Shown here piece after piece: positions 9,233 to 17,623 of a stretch of 64,000 bases of DNA. The notes under the pieces were generated by a model. It had not been told where the DNA came from, made no database searches, and saw only the letters and a program-made list of their open reading frames with translations. Source of the DNA: Klebsiella grimontii (GTDB lineage Bacteria; Pseudomonadota; Gammaproteobacteria; Enterobacterales; Enterobacteriaceae); assembly GCF_900200035.1 (NCBI RefSeq), contig NZ_FZTC01000022.1, forward strand, positions 1-64,000, read 5' to 3'. The translations under genes were made by a program, and so were the position numbers. How positions within the stretch are numbered: the stretch's first letter is position 1; each line of letters starts with the position of its first letter.

Positions 9233-9423
9233 AAAAATTAACCCCTGATTTATTTAACGTGTTGTTTTTTAATGTATATATGCTTTATTTATTGGAATAC
9301 ATTAAACATTCACCACATAAATTGAATAAAAGCACGCGGGGTTACAACTCTTTTTTAGTTTTTATAGTAAAAGTTAATGTGCTCGTTGATATGCATCAAA
9401 CCGCGTCGCGCCGCCGGAAAGAT

Positions 9424-9457
9424 GAAAAAGGCGCCGGCGTCAGAGGACAACCGGCGC
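9424..9457 (-). terminator. Intrinsic terminator of the pip-peptide ABC operon
   Basis: On the minus strand GCGCCGG and CCGGCGC form a perfect 7-bp stem with a 13-base loop and are followed at once by CTTTTTC. It lies ten bases past the stop of the substrate-binding-protein gene, the last gene of the operon. Confidence 0.75.
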
Positions 9458-9466
9458 AAAGAGGCA

Positions 9467-10981
9467 CTAGCGTTTTACGGTATCCTCCAGGAAGAAACGT
9501 CCCAGCGGATTCTGATAAAAACCGTCGATATTTTTGCGGCTGACGTTGCGGTACGGGCTGTAATACAGATCGACCCAGTTCACGTCGGCCTTGGCCATTT
9601 TTTGCAGGTCGATATACATCTGCTCGCGCTTTTTACCGTCCATTTCGACGCGCGCGGCAGCCACCAGCGCTTTTACCTGCTCGTTATGATAGCGGGTCAT
9701 ATAGTTCATATTGGCATCGTGACCCAGCACGAAGGTGGTTTTCTGATCGGGGTCAAGAATATCGTTGGTCCAGTACATCACCGAAATATCGTACTCTCCG
9801 GCCACCAGCATATCCCAGCTCTGGCTCGGGTCGACTTTTTGCAAATTCACCGTCACCCCGGCTTTCGCCAGCTGCTGTTGCAGCAAAATGGCAATCTGCT
9901 CATCGACTTCATCCCCGGCGTTGACCACGTAGTTCAGCTTCAGATCGGCAGCGCCCGCCGCTATCAGCATCGCTTTGGCCTTCTGCGGATCGTACGGCCG
10001 GCGAAGATTATCCTGGTAGTGGTAAAGCGCCCCGGCGGGAATATAGGAGTTGGCCACCTGGCCGTAGCCAAAGGTCACGGTCTTCACGATTGCGTCTTTA
10101 TCAATCGCGAAGTCCAGCGCCTGGCGCACCTCCACCTTGCCCAGCGCGCCGTGAGAATGGTTGATCAGCAGATGGTCCTCGCGCGTGGAGGGGTCCAGTT
10201 CCACCTTCAGATTGGCATCCTTTTGTAACGATGCAATGCGCGAGAAAGGCACGGTCAGCGCGGCGTCGAGCTCGCCGGCCTGCACCTTCAGCATGCGGGT
10301 ATTATCGTCCGGAATGGTTAACCACTCCACGCCATCGAGGCTGACGTTTTTCGCCTGCCAGAAGTGCGGGTTCTTCACCAGCACGATCTTTTCCCCGCGC
10401 AGCCACTCTTTCACGCTAAACGCGCCGGAGCCCACGGGTTTTTCGGCAAACGCCTCTTCGCCTTCCGCTTTCATCGCCTTCTGCGAAATCACCGAGGCGT
10501 TCGGCAGGGCCAGCTGCGACAAGAACGGCGCTGACGGCGATTTCAGCGTCACTACCAGCGTGCGCGGGTCCGGGGCTTCCGCTTTGGCAATAATGCTATA
10601 GGAGTCGCGCCACAGCGAGCCTTCATCATCGCGGATACGCATCAAGCTAAACGCCGCATCGCTGGCGGTTAGCGGTGTGCCGTCAGAGAAGGTCGTGTCG
10701 CGAATTTTAAAAGTGTAGACCTTGCCATCCGGAGAAATCGTCCAGCTCTCAGCCACGCCCGGCTCCAGCTTCGTCCCGCTCTTATCCACCCGCACCAGCG
10801 GGTCAAAGACGTTGGAAAAGACCCAGTTATCCGCGTTTTGCGCCGATTTTATCGGGTCAAACGTGGTGCTGTCCTCCCGGCGGCCAATGGTCAATACCCC
10901 CGCCGCCTGGGCCATTTCGCTCACCACGCTAAGCGCCAGAAAAACGCTCGCCGCCAGTAATTTAACTTGCCTGTGCTTCAT
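9467..10981 (-). CDS. Peptide ABC transporter substrate-binding protein (DppA/OppA type)
   Basis: A 504-residue periplasmic binding protein with a Sec signal peptide ending near AQA-AGVLTIG and the family-5 extracellular solute-binding pattern (NVFDPLV, LEPGVAESWTISPDGKVYTFKIR, DGTPLTASDAAFS, GSGAFSVKEW, PYDPQKAKAML). It delivers peptides to the inner-membrane complex encoded upstream. The ATG at 10981 is preferred over the TTG at 10984 because GGGGGAT lies eight bases upstream. The start overlaps the end of the ATPase gene by 20 bases, so the binding protein is the last gene of the pip-B-C-D-F-A operon, an uncommon place for it. The exact peptide substrate is unknown; the linked iminopeptidases point to proline-containing peptides. 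Confidence 0.88.
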   Translation of the reverse strand: MKHRQVKLLAASVFLALSVVSEMAQAAGVLTIGRREDSTTFDPIKSAQNADNWVFSNVFDPLVRVDKSGTKLEPGVAESWTISPDGKVYTFKIRDTTFSDGTPLTASDAAFSLMRIRDDEGSLWRDSYSIIAKAEAPDPRTLVVTLKSPSAPFLSQLALPNASVISQKAMKAEGEEAFAEKPVGSGAFSVKEWLRGEKIVLVKNPHFWQAKNVSLDGVEWLTIPDDNTRMLKVQAGELDAALTVPFSRIASLQKDANLKVELDPSTREDHLLINHSHGALGKVEVRQALDFAIDKDAIVKTVTFGYGQVANSYIPAGALYHYQDNLRRPYDPQKAKAMLIAAGAADLKLNYVVNAGDEVDEQIAILLQQQLAKAGVTVNLQKVDPSQSWDMLVAGEYDISVMYWTNDILDPDQKTTFVLGHDANMNYMTRYHNEQVKALVAAARVEMDGKKREQMYIDLQKMAKADVNWVDLYYSPYRNVSRKNIDGFYQNPLGRFFLEDTVKR

Positions 10982-11996
10982 CAAAAGATCCCCCTGTTAA
11001 AGGAAAAACGGTCTCATCGCCCGCGAGGTTGAGCACGCAGGCATAAGCGCGATCGGCAATCTGCCGGGTTGGTGGTGGTGCGCCGGTGCGGCACTGCACC
11101 TGCGCATAAGGGCAGCGCGGATGAAATGCACAGCCTTGTGGAACGGCAACGGGACTGGGCGGCTCGCCCCCCAGCAAATTTTTCGGTAGGGGTTTATCCG
11201 GGTCGATTTCCGGGATCGCCGAGACCAGCGCGGCGGTATAGGGATGCAGCGGACGGGTGAAGACCGCCTCTGCCGGCCCCTCTTCCACAATCCGCCCAAG
11301 GTACATTACCGCCACCCGATCGCAGAGCCGCCGCACAATCGCCAGATCGTGAGCGATAAACAGAATCGCCAGCCCCATCTTCTCCCGCAGATCCATCAGC
11401 AGGTTGACGATCTGTCCCTGAATAGAGACGTCCAGCGCCGCGACGCACTCATCGGCCACGATCAGCCGCGGCTCCATGGCCAGCGCTCTGGCAATACCGA
11501 CGCGCTGGCACTGGCCGCCGCTAAGCTGGGCCGGTTTCGCGCTGGCCTGCTGCGGGCGCAGGCCCACCAGGGTGAGCAGTTCCGCTACCCGCAGCGCCTC
11601 CTGCCCGCGGGGCACTTTTTGATGCACGCGCAGCACCTCGGCGATGCTCTCTCCCACGCTCTGCCGCGGGTTCAACGAGGCAAAGGGATCCTGGAAAATC
11701 ATCGCGCTTTGCTGGCGCAGACGGGCGATATCGCTGGTTAAGCCATGGGTAATACGCTGCCCCTCGAACCGCACCTCGCCATCGGCTACCCGTTCAAGCT
11801 GTAACAACGCTCGGCCAAGCGTGCTCTTGCCGCTGCCGGATTCGCCGACCAGACCGAGCGTTTCGCCAGGAAAGATCTGCATCGTGACCTGGTTCACCGC
11901 GTGCACGACCCGCTTCGGCTGCCAAAGACCACCCGACACCGGGAAGGTGACGCAAAGATTATCGGCCTCAAGCAGCGGCCAGTGAGCGTTAGCCAT
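10962..11996 (-). CDS. Peptide ABC transporter ATP-binding protein (DppF/OppF type)
   Basis: A 344-residue ATPase with Walker [10 protein letters not shown], signature LSGGQ, Walker B LIVADE and H-loop FIAHD, followed by the oligopeptide-transporter C-terminal extension with the cysteines of the CAFHPRCPYAQVQC motif, which in this family binds an iron-sulfur cluster. The start at 11996 shares one base with the stop of the upstream ATPase gene (TAATG) and has GGAGGG just before it; a longer in-frame reading from 12038 has no such support. One oddity is ADECVAALD where most relatives have ADEPVSALD. Confidence 0.9.
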   Translation of the reverse strand: MANAHWPLLEADNLCVTFPVSGGLWQPKRVVHAVNQVTMQIFPGETLGLVGESGSGKSTLGRALLQLERVADGEVRFEGQRITHGLTSDIARLRQQSAMIFQDPFASLNPRQSVGESIAEVLRVHQKVPRGQEALRVAELLTLVGLRPQQASAKPAQLSGGQCQRVGIARALAMEPRLIVADECVAALDVSIQGQIVNLLMDLREKMGLAILFIAHDLAIVRRLCDRVAVMYLGRIVEEGPAEAVFTRPLHPYTAALVSAIPEIDPDKPLPKNLLGGEPPSPVAVPQGCAFHPRCPYAQVQCRTGAPPPTRQIADRAYACVLNLAGDETVFPLTGGSFDEAQAS

Positions 11997-12976
11997 TATC
12001 CCTCCTGTCGGGTCAGCGTGGGTAAGCGGTGATGACAAGCCACCGCGTGGCTATGGCGATCCTGCCCGTAATGCAGCGGCGGCGGCTGCAGGCACGCCTC
12101 ATCGGCGCGGCGGCAGCGCGGATGAAAGCGACAGCCTGATGGAAAGTGGTCGGCGCTCGGCGGCTGGCCGTCGATGATTGTCAGCCTCCCCCGTCCGCCT
12201 TCGCTGGCCGGCTGACAATCAATAAGCCCGCGGGTATAGGGGTGCAGCGGCCCGGCGAGCACTTCGCGTTTGTCGCCCACCTCGCAGAGCCTGCCGCCGT
12301 ACATCACCGCGATCCGGTCGCAGGTTTGCGCCACCACCCCGAGATCGTGGGTGATCATAATGACCGCCAGCCCCAGCTCGGCACGCAGGTCGCTGAGCAG
12401 GCGCAAAATCTGCATCTGCACGGTGACGTCCAGCGCGGTCGTCGGTTCGTCGGCAATCAGCAGCCGCGGTTCCGACGCGAGGGCGACGGCGATCATCGCC
12501 CGCTGGCGCATACCGCCGGAAAATTCGTGCGGATAGCTATTGAGCCGATTCTGCGGGTCCGGGATGCCGACCTGGCGCAGCAGGGCCAGCGCATCTTCCC
12601 GCGCCTGACGGCGGTTTGCCGCAAAATGGAGGCGCCGGCTTTCCGCGATCTGCTCCCCAATGGTCATCACCGGATTGAGATGGCTGGTCGGGTTCTGGAA
12701 AATCATACCGATTTCCCGCCCGCGCACCGCCGACATTTGCCCTTCGCTGAGGGGTAAGATATCCCGGCCGTCGAGCACAACCTCACCGCCGCTAATCCGC
12801 AGTCCGTCCCCCGGCAGCAGGCGCATCAGCGCCCGGCAGGTCACGGTTTTTCCCGACCCGCTTTCGCCAACCAGCCCCAGCATCTCCCCGGCTTCAAGCG
12901 TGAATGAGACGTTATCGACCAGCGCGATATCCTCGCCGCCCGTGACCGCCAGGCGATTCACCTTCAGCAAACTCAT
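11996..12976 (-). CDS. Peptide ABC transporter ATP-binding protein (DppD/OppD type)
   Basis: The second ATPase of the importer, 326 residues, with Walker [11 protein letters not shown]-loop IFQNP, signature FSGGMRQR, Walker [13 protein letters not shown] and the C-terminal extension [15 protein letters not shown]. Together with the DppF-type partner it energises uptake through the two permeases. Its ATG overlaps the stop of the DppC-type gene (ATGA), and its own stop overlaps the next start, indicating translational coupling. Confidence 0.92.
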   Translation of the reverse strand: MSLLKVNRLAVTGGEDIALVDNVSFTLEAGEMLGLVGESGSGKTVTCRALMRLLPGDGLRISGGEVVLDGRDILPLSEGQMSAVRGREIGMIFQNPTSHLNPVMTIGEQIAESRRLHFAANRRQAREDALALLRQVGIPDPQNRLNSYPHEFSGGMRQRAMIAVALASEPRLLIADEPTTALDVTVQMQILRLLSDLRAELGLAVIMITHDLGVVAQTCDRIAVMYGGRLCEVGDKREVLAGPLHPYTRGLIDCQPASEGGRGRLTIIDGQPPSADHFPSGCRFHPRCRRADEACLQPPPLHYGQDRHSHAVACHHRLPTLTRQEG

Positions 12977-13818
12977 CCCCGTCCTCCTAACTTGTCACCG
13001 AGCCCATCGGCCAGCAGGCTAAAGCCCATCGCCAGCAGCACGATGGCGAGCCCTGGAAAGGTGGTTATCCACCACGCGGTAGTGATAAAGCTCTGCCCTT
13101 CGGCCACCATAACGCCCCATTCGGCGGTTGGCGGCTGCACGCCGAGCCCGAGATAGCTCACCGCGGCTCCGTTCAGCAGCACCAGTACGCAGTCGGACAT
13201 CGAAAAAACGATCGCTCCGGTTAGCGCGTTCGGCAGCAGATGGCGGAACAAAATCCGCAGATGGCCGTAGCCCAGACTGCGGGCCGCCAGAATAAAATCG
13301 CGCTGTTTCAGCGTCAGTACCTGAGCGCGTACCAGCCGGGCGTAGGAGACCCAGCCCACCATCGCCATGGCGATGTAAAAGCTGCTCAGTCCCGGCCCGA
13401 GAATGGCGATGATTGCCAGCATCAGCACCAGAAACGGAAAGGCCAGCACGATATCAATAACCCGCATCACCAGCGCATCGACCACGCCGCCAGAATAGCC
13501 GGCAAGCGCCCCCAGCGCGGTACCGAGCATAAAGGGGAACAGCACCCCCAGCAGGCAGATTTGGAGATCGACCCGCGCGCCCCACAGCACGCGGGAAAAA
13601 ACGTCGCGGCCAAAGTTGTCGGTACCGAAGAGATGCGCGCCGCCCGGCGGCAGCAGGCTGGAAGAGGCGTCCTGGGCAATCGGATCGAACGGCGCGATCC
13701 ACGGCGCCAGACAGGCGACCAGCAGCCATAGTCCGACGATCGCCAGCCCGGCGTAGAGCGCCTGCTGACGCGGGATAGCCCGCTGACGCAGACGGGAAAA
13801 CGTCGCTATCGCCTTCAT
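12973..13818 (-). CDS. Peptide ABC transporter permease (DppC/OppC type)
   Basis: A 281-residue inner-membrane permease with an N-terminal OppC-type cytoplasmic segment and first helix (GLAIVGLWLLVACLAPW), the HLFGTDNFGRDVFSRVLWGAR motif region shared by DppC-like proteins and the EAA-type cytoplasmic loop (AARSLGYGHLRILFRHLLPN) that contacts the ATPases. Start and stop both overlap neighbours by four bases (ATGA), so it is co-translated with the DppB-type permease. Confidence 0.92.
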   Translation of the reverse strand: MKAIATFSRLRQRAIPRQQALYAGLAIVGLWLLVACLAPWIAPFDPIAQDASSSLLPPGGAHLFGTDNFGRDVFSRVLWGARVDLQICLLGVLFPFMLGTALGALAGYSGGVVDALVMRVIDIVLAFPFLVLMLAIIAILGPGLSSFYIAMAMVGWVSYARLVRAQVLTLKQRDFILAARSLGYGHLRILFRHLLPNALTGAIVFSMSDCVLVLLNGAAVSYLGLGVQPPTAEWGVMVAEGQSFITTAWWITTFPGLAIVLLAMGFSLLADGLGDKLGGRG

Positions 13819-14753
13819 AGTTTTATCCTCGGGTCGAGGGCCACGGTCAGAATATCCGCCAGCAGGCTGACCGCTACGGTAGCAAGGGCAAAGACCATCA
13901 CCACGCCCTGCACCACCATGTAGTCGCGGCTAAAAATCGCCTTAACCAACAGCTGTCCGAGGCCGGGGATGGCAAACACGCTTTCGATAACCACCGTACT
14001 GCCGATGAACCAGCCAATATTCACCGCCAGCAGATTGATGGTCGGCACCAGAGAATTCGGCAGCACGTGCCGCCAGAAGATACGTCTTTCCTGCTGTCCC
14101 CGCGCCCGGGCCGCCACCACATAGTCGCTATTCATCTCCATCAGCAGGCTGGCGCGCAGGTTGCGAATCAATACCGCCGACAGCGCCAGCGCCACGGTCA
14201 GGCACGGCAGAACCATATGGTGCAGCTGGTCTACAAAATCGCTGCCGTAGCCGGAGACCGGAAACCAGCCGAGCACGATACTGAACAGCAGAATCAACAT
14301 GATGCCGAGCCAGAACGCCGGAAACCCGAGCCCGGCGGTCGTAAACAGACGAATCAGCCGATCGGCGAGGCGCCCGCGCTGGCGTGCGGCCATCGCCGCC
14401 AGCGGTACCGTCAACGCTATCGCCAGCAGAACGCTGCCGAGCACCAGCCACAGCGTCGGTTCCAGACGCGAAGCAATCAGCTTCAGGGTATCGACCCGGT
14501 AAACAATTGACTTACCCAGCTCGCCCTGCAGCAGATTGCGCAGAAAATAGCCGTACTGAACCCACAGCGGTTCGTCGAGGCCAAACTGCGCGCGGATGCG
14601 GGCCAGCGCCGCCGGCGTGCTGCGCACCCCGAGCAGAATACGCGCCGGATCGCCGGGGATGGCGCGCACCATCATGAAGGTGATCAGGCTGATACCCAGC
14701 AGAACCGGCAGCAGCTGTAGCGGGCGAAGAAGCAGAAAGCGGTAACGGTGCAT
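13815..14753 (-). CDS. Peptide ABC transporter permease (DppB/OppB type)
   Basis: A 312-residue permease with the family N-terminus (LLPVLLGISLITFMMVRAIPGDP), about six membrane helices and the EAA loop (ARARGQQERRIFWRHVLPNSLVPT). The ATG at 14753 forms TGATG with the stop of the upstream iminopeptidase and has GGGAGG at six bases; the TTG one codon earlier is not needed. The overlap means the iminopeptidase is the first gene of the transport operon, linking cytosolic peptide cleavage to import. Confidence 0.92.
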   Translation of the reverse strand: MHRYRFLLLRPLQLLPVLLGISLITFMMVRAIPGDPARILLGVRSTPAALARIRAQFGLDEPLWVQYGYFLRNLLQGELGKSIVYRVDTLKLIASRLEPTLWLVLGSVLLAIALTVPLAAMAARQRGRLADRLIRLFTTAGLGFPAFWLGIMLILLFSIVLGWFPVSGYGSDFVDQLHHMVLPCLTVALALSAVLIRNLRASLLMEMNSDYVVAARARGQQERRIFWRHVLPNSLVPTINLLAVNIGWFIGSTVVIESVFAIPGLGQLLVKAIFSRDYMVVQGVVMVFALATVAVSLLADILTVALDPRIKL

Positions 14754-15652
14754 CAACAGCCTCCCGCGTCGCGCTGGCGCGCCAGAAAATCGAGCAGCAC
14801 CGGGTAGTAAGCCTGCGGCTCTTCGTAAAATGGCATATGGCTGCTGTTGGCAAAAATGGCTATTTCGGCGTTCGCCAGGCCCTGCTTCATTTTCAGGGCG
14901 CAGGCGGGCGTCAGCTCATCGTGCTGGCCGCTGGTGATCAGACAGGGCGCGCGGATTGACGCCAGCTCAGCGCTGCGGTTCCAGTTTTTTAAATTGCCGG
15001 TATAGAGGAATTCGTTCGGCCCCTGCATGGTGGTATACGGCCCCATATTCCAGTCGCCGAGCGAGCGGGTAACCGGCTCCGGCCAGACGTCGAGACGGCA
15101 CACGTGGCGATAATTCAGCAGAGTAATCGCCGCCTGATAGGCCGGATGATCCAACCAGCCGAGCGCTTCGTAGCGCTGCATCATCGCGACGGTTTCTGGC
15201 CCCAGCGCCCCGCGCAGACGGTTCAGCTCCTGCACCAGATGCGGCATATCGGCGACGGTGTTTTCCAGAATCAGCGAGCGAATTGCGCCAGGATGGTGCA
15301 ACGCCACTTCAATCGCCAGCCATCCGCCCCATGAGTGACCAAGCAGATGCACCTGACCGAGCCCCAGCGCCTGACGCACGGTCTCCACTTCACGCACGTA
15401 GCGTGCCATCGTCCACAGGCTGGCATCATCCGGCCGGTCGGACTTGCCGGTACCCAGCTGGTCAAAAGCGATCACCCGATAACCGTGCTGCTTCAGGCAG
15501 GAGTGGGCTTCGCGCAGATAATCGCAGGGCAGCCCCGGCCCGCCGTTGAGGCAGAGAACGGTCTCCTCGCCGTCGCCAAACTGATAGGCCACGACGTTAT
15601 ATCCCTCCACCGCAATGTTATGGTACTGATCGGGCGCTATTTCGCTCCACAT
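14753..15652 (-). CDS. Proline iminopeptidase-type alpha/beta hydrolase, first gene of the peptide-uptake operon
   Basis: A 299-residue cytoplasmic serine hydrolase of peptidase family S33, which removes N-terminal proline from peptides. The oxyanion-loop motif is NGGPG (residues 36-40, usually HGGPG), the nucleophile elbow GHSWGGW places Ser107, and the acid and base are likely in SGQHDELTPA and SSHMPFYEEP. The ATG at 15652 is chosen for its GAGGAGT site; the frame extends upstream without a usable start signal. A lux-box-like element (15725-15744) lies about 80 bases upstream, and the divergent gene encodes a LuxR-solo regulator. It shares family and context, though not close identity, with the second iminopeptidase at 16691-17623. 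Family members can act on other amides or esters, so exact substrate is inferred. Confidence 0.88.
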   Translation of the reverse strand: MWSEIAPDQYHNIAVEGYNVVAYQFGDGEETVLCLNGGPGLPCDYLREAHSCLKQHGYRVIAFDQLGTGKSDRPDDASLWTMARYVREVETVRQALGLGQVHLLGHSWGGWLAIEVALHHPGAIRSLILENTVADMPHLVQELNRLRGALGPETVAMMQRYEALGWLDHPAYQAAITLLNYRHVCRLDVWPEPVTRSLGDWNMGPYTTMQGPNEFLYTGNLKNWNRSAELASIRAPCLITSGQHDELTPACALKMKQGLANAEIAIFANSSHMPFYEEPQAYYPVLLDFLARQRDAGGC

Positions 15653-15724
15653 GGTGTACTCCTCATCGTCGATGGCCCGGTTCTGGCGTTGCGTTAACGC
15701 TAACGGCAACGCCGGAGGCTGAAC

Positions 15725-15744
15725 AGTTAGCAAAAATACTAGTT
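15725..15744 (-). promoter_or_regulatory. lux-box-like element upstream of the iminopeptidase/ABC operon
   Basis: On the minus strand the 20 bases begin AACTAGTATTTTTGCTAAC. They match the element at 16608-16627 at all but a few positions and form an imperfect inverted repeat (CTAGT ... GCTAA). The centre lies about 82 bases before the start codon of the operon. Position and similarity suggest a binding site of the LuxR-type regulator encoded between the two elements; this is inference. Confidence 0.65.
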
Positions 15745-15853
15745 TTGCGCGGCGCCGGTGCGGCACCGGAATTGCATGCCTTTTGCGCTAACTATTGACG
15801 GATTTGCACAAATCGTGCCCGTCGCAGGTCTCGTTTTAGATGAAGGGGGTTAT

Positions 15854-16606
15854 ATGCGACTGGAATTTGAACGCCCCGGCAGCGCGCGGGCGGCTAGCCT
15901 GGATGAGGCATTCAGCGGACTTTTTCAGGCCACCCGGAAGTTAGGATTTGACGCGGTCATTTACGACTACACGCCGGTCCCGCGTTCTCTGGAAGGGGAG
16001 CTGATTACGCCTTCGCTGCTGAAAACGTGCAATGTGCCGGAAGATATGCGCCAGCTATGGTGCGAGCGCGGATATTACCAGCTTGATCCGGTGCAGCACT
16101 GCGCGCTCGAAAGCTGCGCGCCTTTTGTCTGGTCCTATCAACGACCGGACAACAGCATGCTGCGCGGGAGGCTGAACAATCACGCCACCGCGGTCACCGA
16201 CTATATGCGCGAACATAATATGCCCTGCGGGGCGACGGTTCCCCTGCATCTCCCCAACGGCAGTTTCGTCACTCTCACCGGCATCCATACCGGCCAGCGT
16301 CAGGAACGGGAAATCAGCGCCACCCTGGCGCAGCTGATGCTGCTCGCCCACCAGTTTCAGGAGTCGGCGTTTCCGCTGTTTGACAGCACCCTGCTTACCT
16401 GCCGCCATGTGAAGCTAAGCAACCGCGAGCGCGAATGCCTGGCGTGGTCCGCCGAAGGACTTACCGCTAAAGAGATCGCCCGCAAGCTGCACCGCTCGGT
16501 GGCGACGGTGACGCTGCATCTTAATACCGCGGCCAAAAAGCTCGGCGCCAGCAACCGCGTACAGGCGGTAGTCCGCGCCCTGCACTACCGCCTGCTCGAC
16601 AGCTAA
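15854..16606 (+). CDS. LuxR-solo regulator of the plant-responsive (OryR/XccR/PsoR/PipR) type
   Basis: A 250-residue protein with an N-terminal autoinducer-binding domain (about 15-165) and a C-terminal LuxR HTH (about 185-248). Aligned by eye to TraR, the pocket residues Asp70, Pro71, Trp85 and Gly113 correspond to Asp78, Pro79, Trp93 and Gly126. TraR Trp57 and Tyr61 are replaced by Met65 and Trp69, the two changes that define LuxR solos answering plant-derived compounds instead of acyl-homoserine lactones. The DNA-binding residues Glu192, Leu196 and Gly202 are intact. The ATG at 15854 follows AAGGGGG by four bases; the upstream in-frame extension lacks a ribosome-binding site. No luxI gene is present. 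Flanking iminopeptidase genes and a peptide ABC operon are the arrangement reported for the PipR locus of a Populus-associated Pseudomonas. Confidence 0.88.
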   Translation: MRLEFERPGSARAASLDEAFSGLFQATRKLGFDAVIYDYTPVPRSLEGELITPSLLKTCNVPEDMRQLWCERGYYQLDPVQHCALESCAPFVWSYQRPDNSMLRGRLNNHATAVTDYMREHNMPCGATVPLHLPNGSFVTLTGIHTGQRQEREISATLAQLMLLAHQFQESAFPLFDSTLLTCRHVKLSNRERECLAWSAEGLTAKEIARKLHRSVATVTLHLNTAAKKLGASNRVQAVVRALHYRLLDS

Positions 16607-16607
16607 G

Positions 16608-16627
16608 AACTAGCATTTTTGCTAGTG
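16608..16627 (+). promoter_or_regulatory. lux-box-like element upstream of the second iminopeptidase
   Basis: Starting two bases after the regulator stop codon, this element contains the perfect inverted repeat ACTAGCA-N4-TGCTAGT. Its centre is about 73 bases before the ATG of the iminopeptidase gene. Its near-copy stands at a similar distance before the other iminopeptidase on the opposite strand, so both are likely operators or activator sites of the LuxR-type protein between them. Confidence 0.72.
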
Positions 16628-16690
16628 TTCAGCCGCGGTTGCCACCCTTTACCCTGAAAGCCGGTCCACTTAGCAGGGTAAAGATGATTC

Positions 16691-17623
16691 ATGTATACCA
16701 TCAGCGAAGGTTACGCCCCGTTTCGGCGCTATCAAACCTGGTTTCGCGTTTGCGGCGATATCGATAGCGGGCTCACGCCGCTGGTCATCGCCCACGGCGG
16801 GCCGGGGTGCACGCATGATTATGTTGATGCGTTCCGCGATATCGCCCTCAGCGGGCGGGCGGTGATCCACTACGATCAGTTAGGCAACGGACGCTCAACC
16901 CATCTCCCGCAGCAGCCCGCCGATTTCTGGCAACCGGCGCTGTTCCTCGACGAACTGGCCAACCTGCTGCAGCATCTCAATATTGCCGATCATTACGCCC
17001 TGCTCGGCCAATCGTGGGGAGGTATGCTCGGCGCGGAGCACGCCGTGACGCGGCCAAAGGGGTTAAAGGCGCTGATTATCGCCAACTCCCCGGCGTCGAT
17101 GGCGCTGTGGCTACAGGGAGCGGCCAGGCTGCGGGCGCAGTTGCCCGCCGACGTCCAGCAGACGCTGCTGGCCCATGAGGCGGCGGGAACGCTGGACAGC
17201 GCGGAATATAAGGCGGCAAGCCAGGTATTTTATCAACGCCACGTCTGTCGCCTCGATCCCTGGCCGGCGGAAGTGCGGCGCACCTTCGACGCCATGGATG
17301 CCGACCCGACGGTTTATCACGCCATGAATGGCCCCACCGAATTCCACGTCATCGGCAGCATGAAAGCGTGGACGATTATCGACCGCCTCGCGCGCATTGA
17401 CGTTCCGGTCCTGCTGATTTCCGGGCGCTACGATGAAGCCACCCCGGAGGTGGTACAACCCTTTATGGACCACATCCCCGACGCGCGGTGGGTCATTTTC
17501 GAAGCCTCAAGCCATATGCCGCACGTCGAAGAGCGCGAGCTGTGCATGAAGACGGTAAACGACTTTTTAAGCCGCGCGATAAACGAAAAGCCGCTTACAG
17601 CGCCAGCCCGCCTCCGCCGCTGA
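16691..17623 (+). CDS. Proline iminopeptidase-type alpha/beta hydrolase, second copy
   Basis: A 310-residue S33-family hydrolase with the classical oxyanion motif HGGPG (residues 35-39), nucleophile Ser108 in GQSWGGM, probable acid in [10 protein letters not shown] and base in SSHMPHVEE. It shares sequence blocks with the copy at 14753-15652 (for example [12 protein letters not shown] against NYRHVCRLDVWP), so the two are paralogues that have diverged considerably. It is a single-gene unit downstream of its own lux-box-like element. The last 29 bases overlap the end of the convergent hydrolase gene on the other strand. Confidence 0.88.
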   Translation: MYTISEGYAPFRRYQTWFRVCGDIDSGLTPLVIAHGGPGCTHDYVDAFRDIALSGRAVIHYDQLGNGRSTHLPQQPADFWQPALFLDELANLLQHLNIADHYALLGQSWGGMLGAEHAVTRPKGLKALIIANSPASMALWLQGAARLRAQLPADVQQTLLAHEAAGTLDSAEYKAASQVFYQRHVCRLDPWPAEVRRTFDAMDADPTVYHAMNGPTEFHVIGSMKAWTIIDRLARIDVPVLLISGRYDEATPEVVQPFMDHIPDARWVIFEASSHMPHVEERELCMKTVNDFLSRAINEKPLTAPARLRR

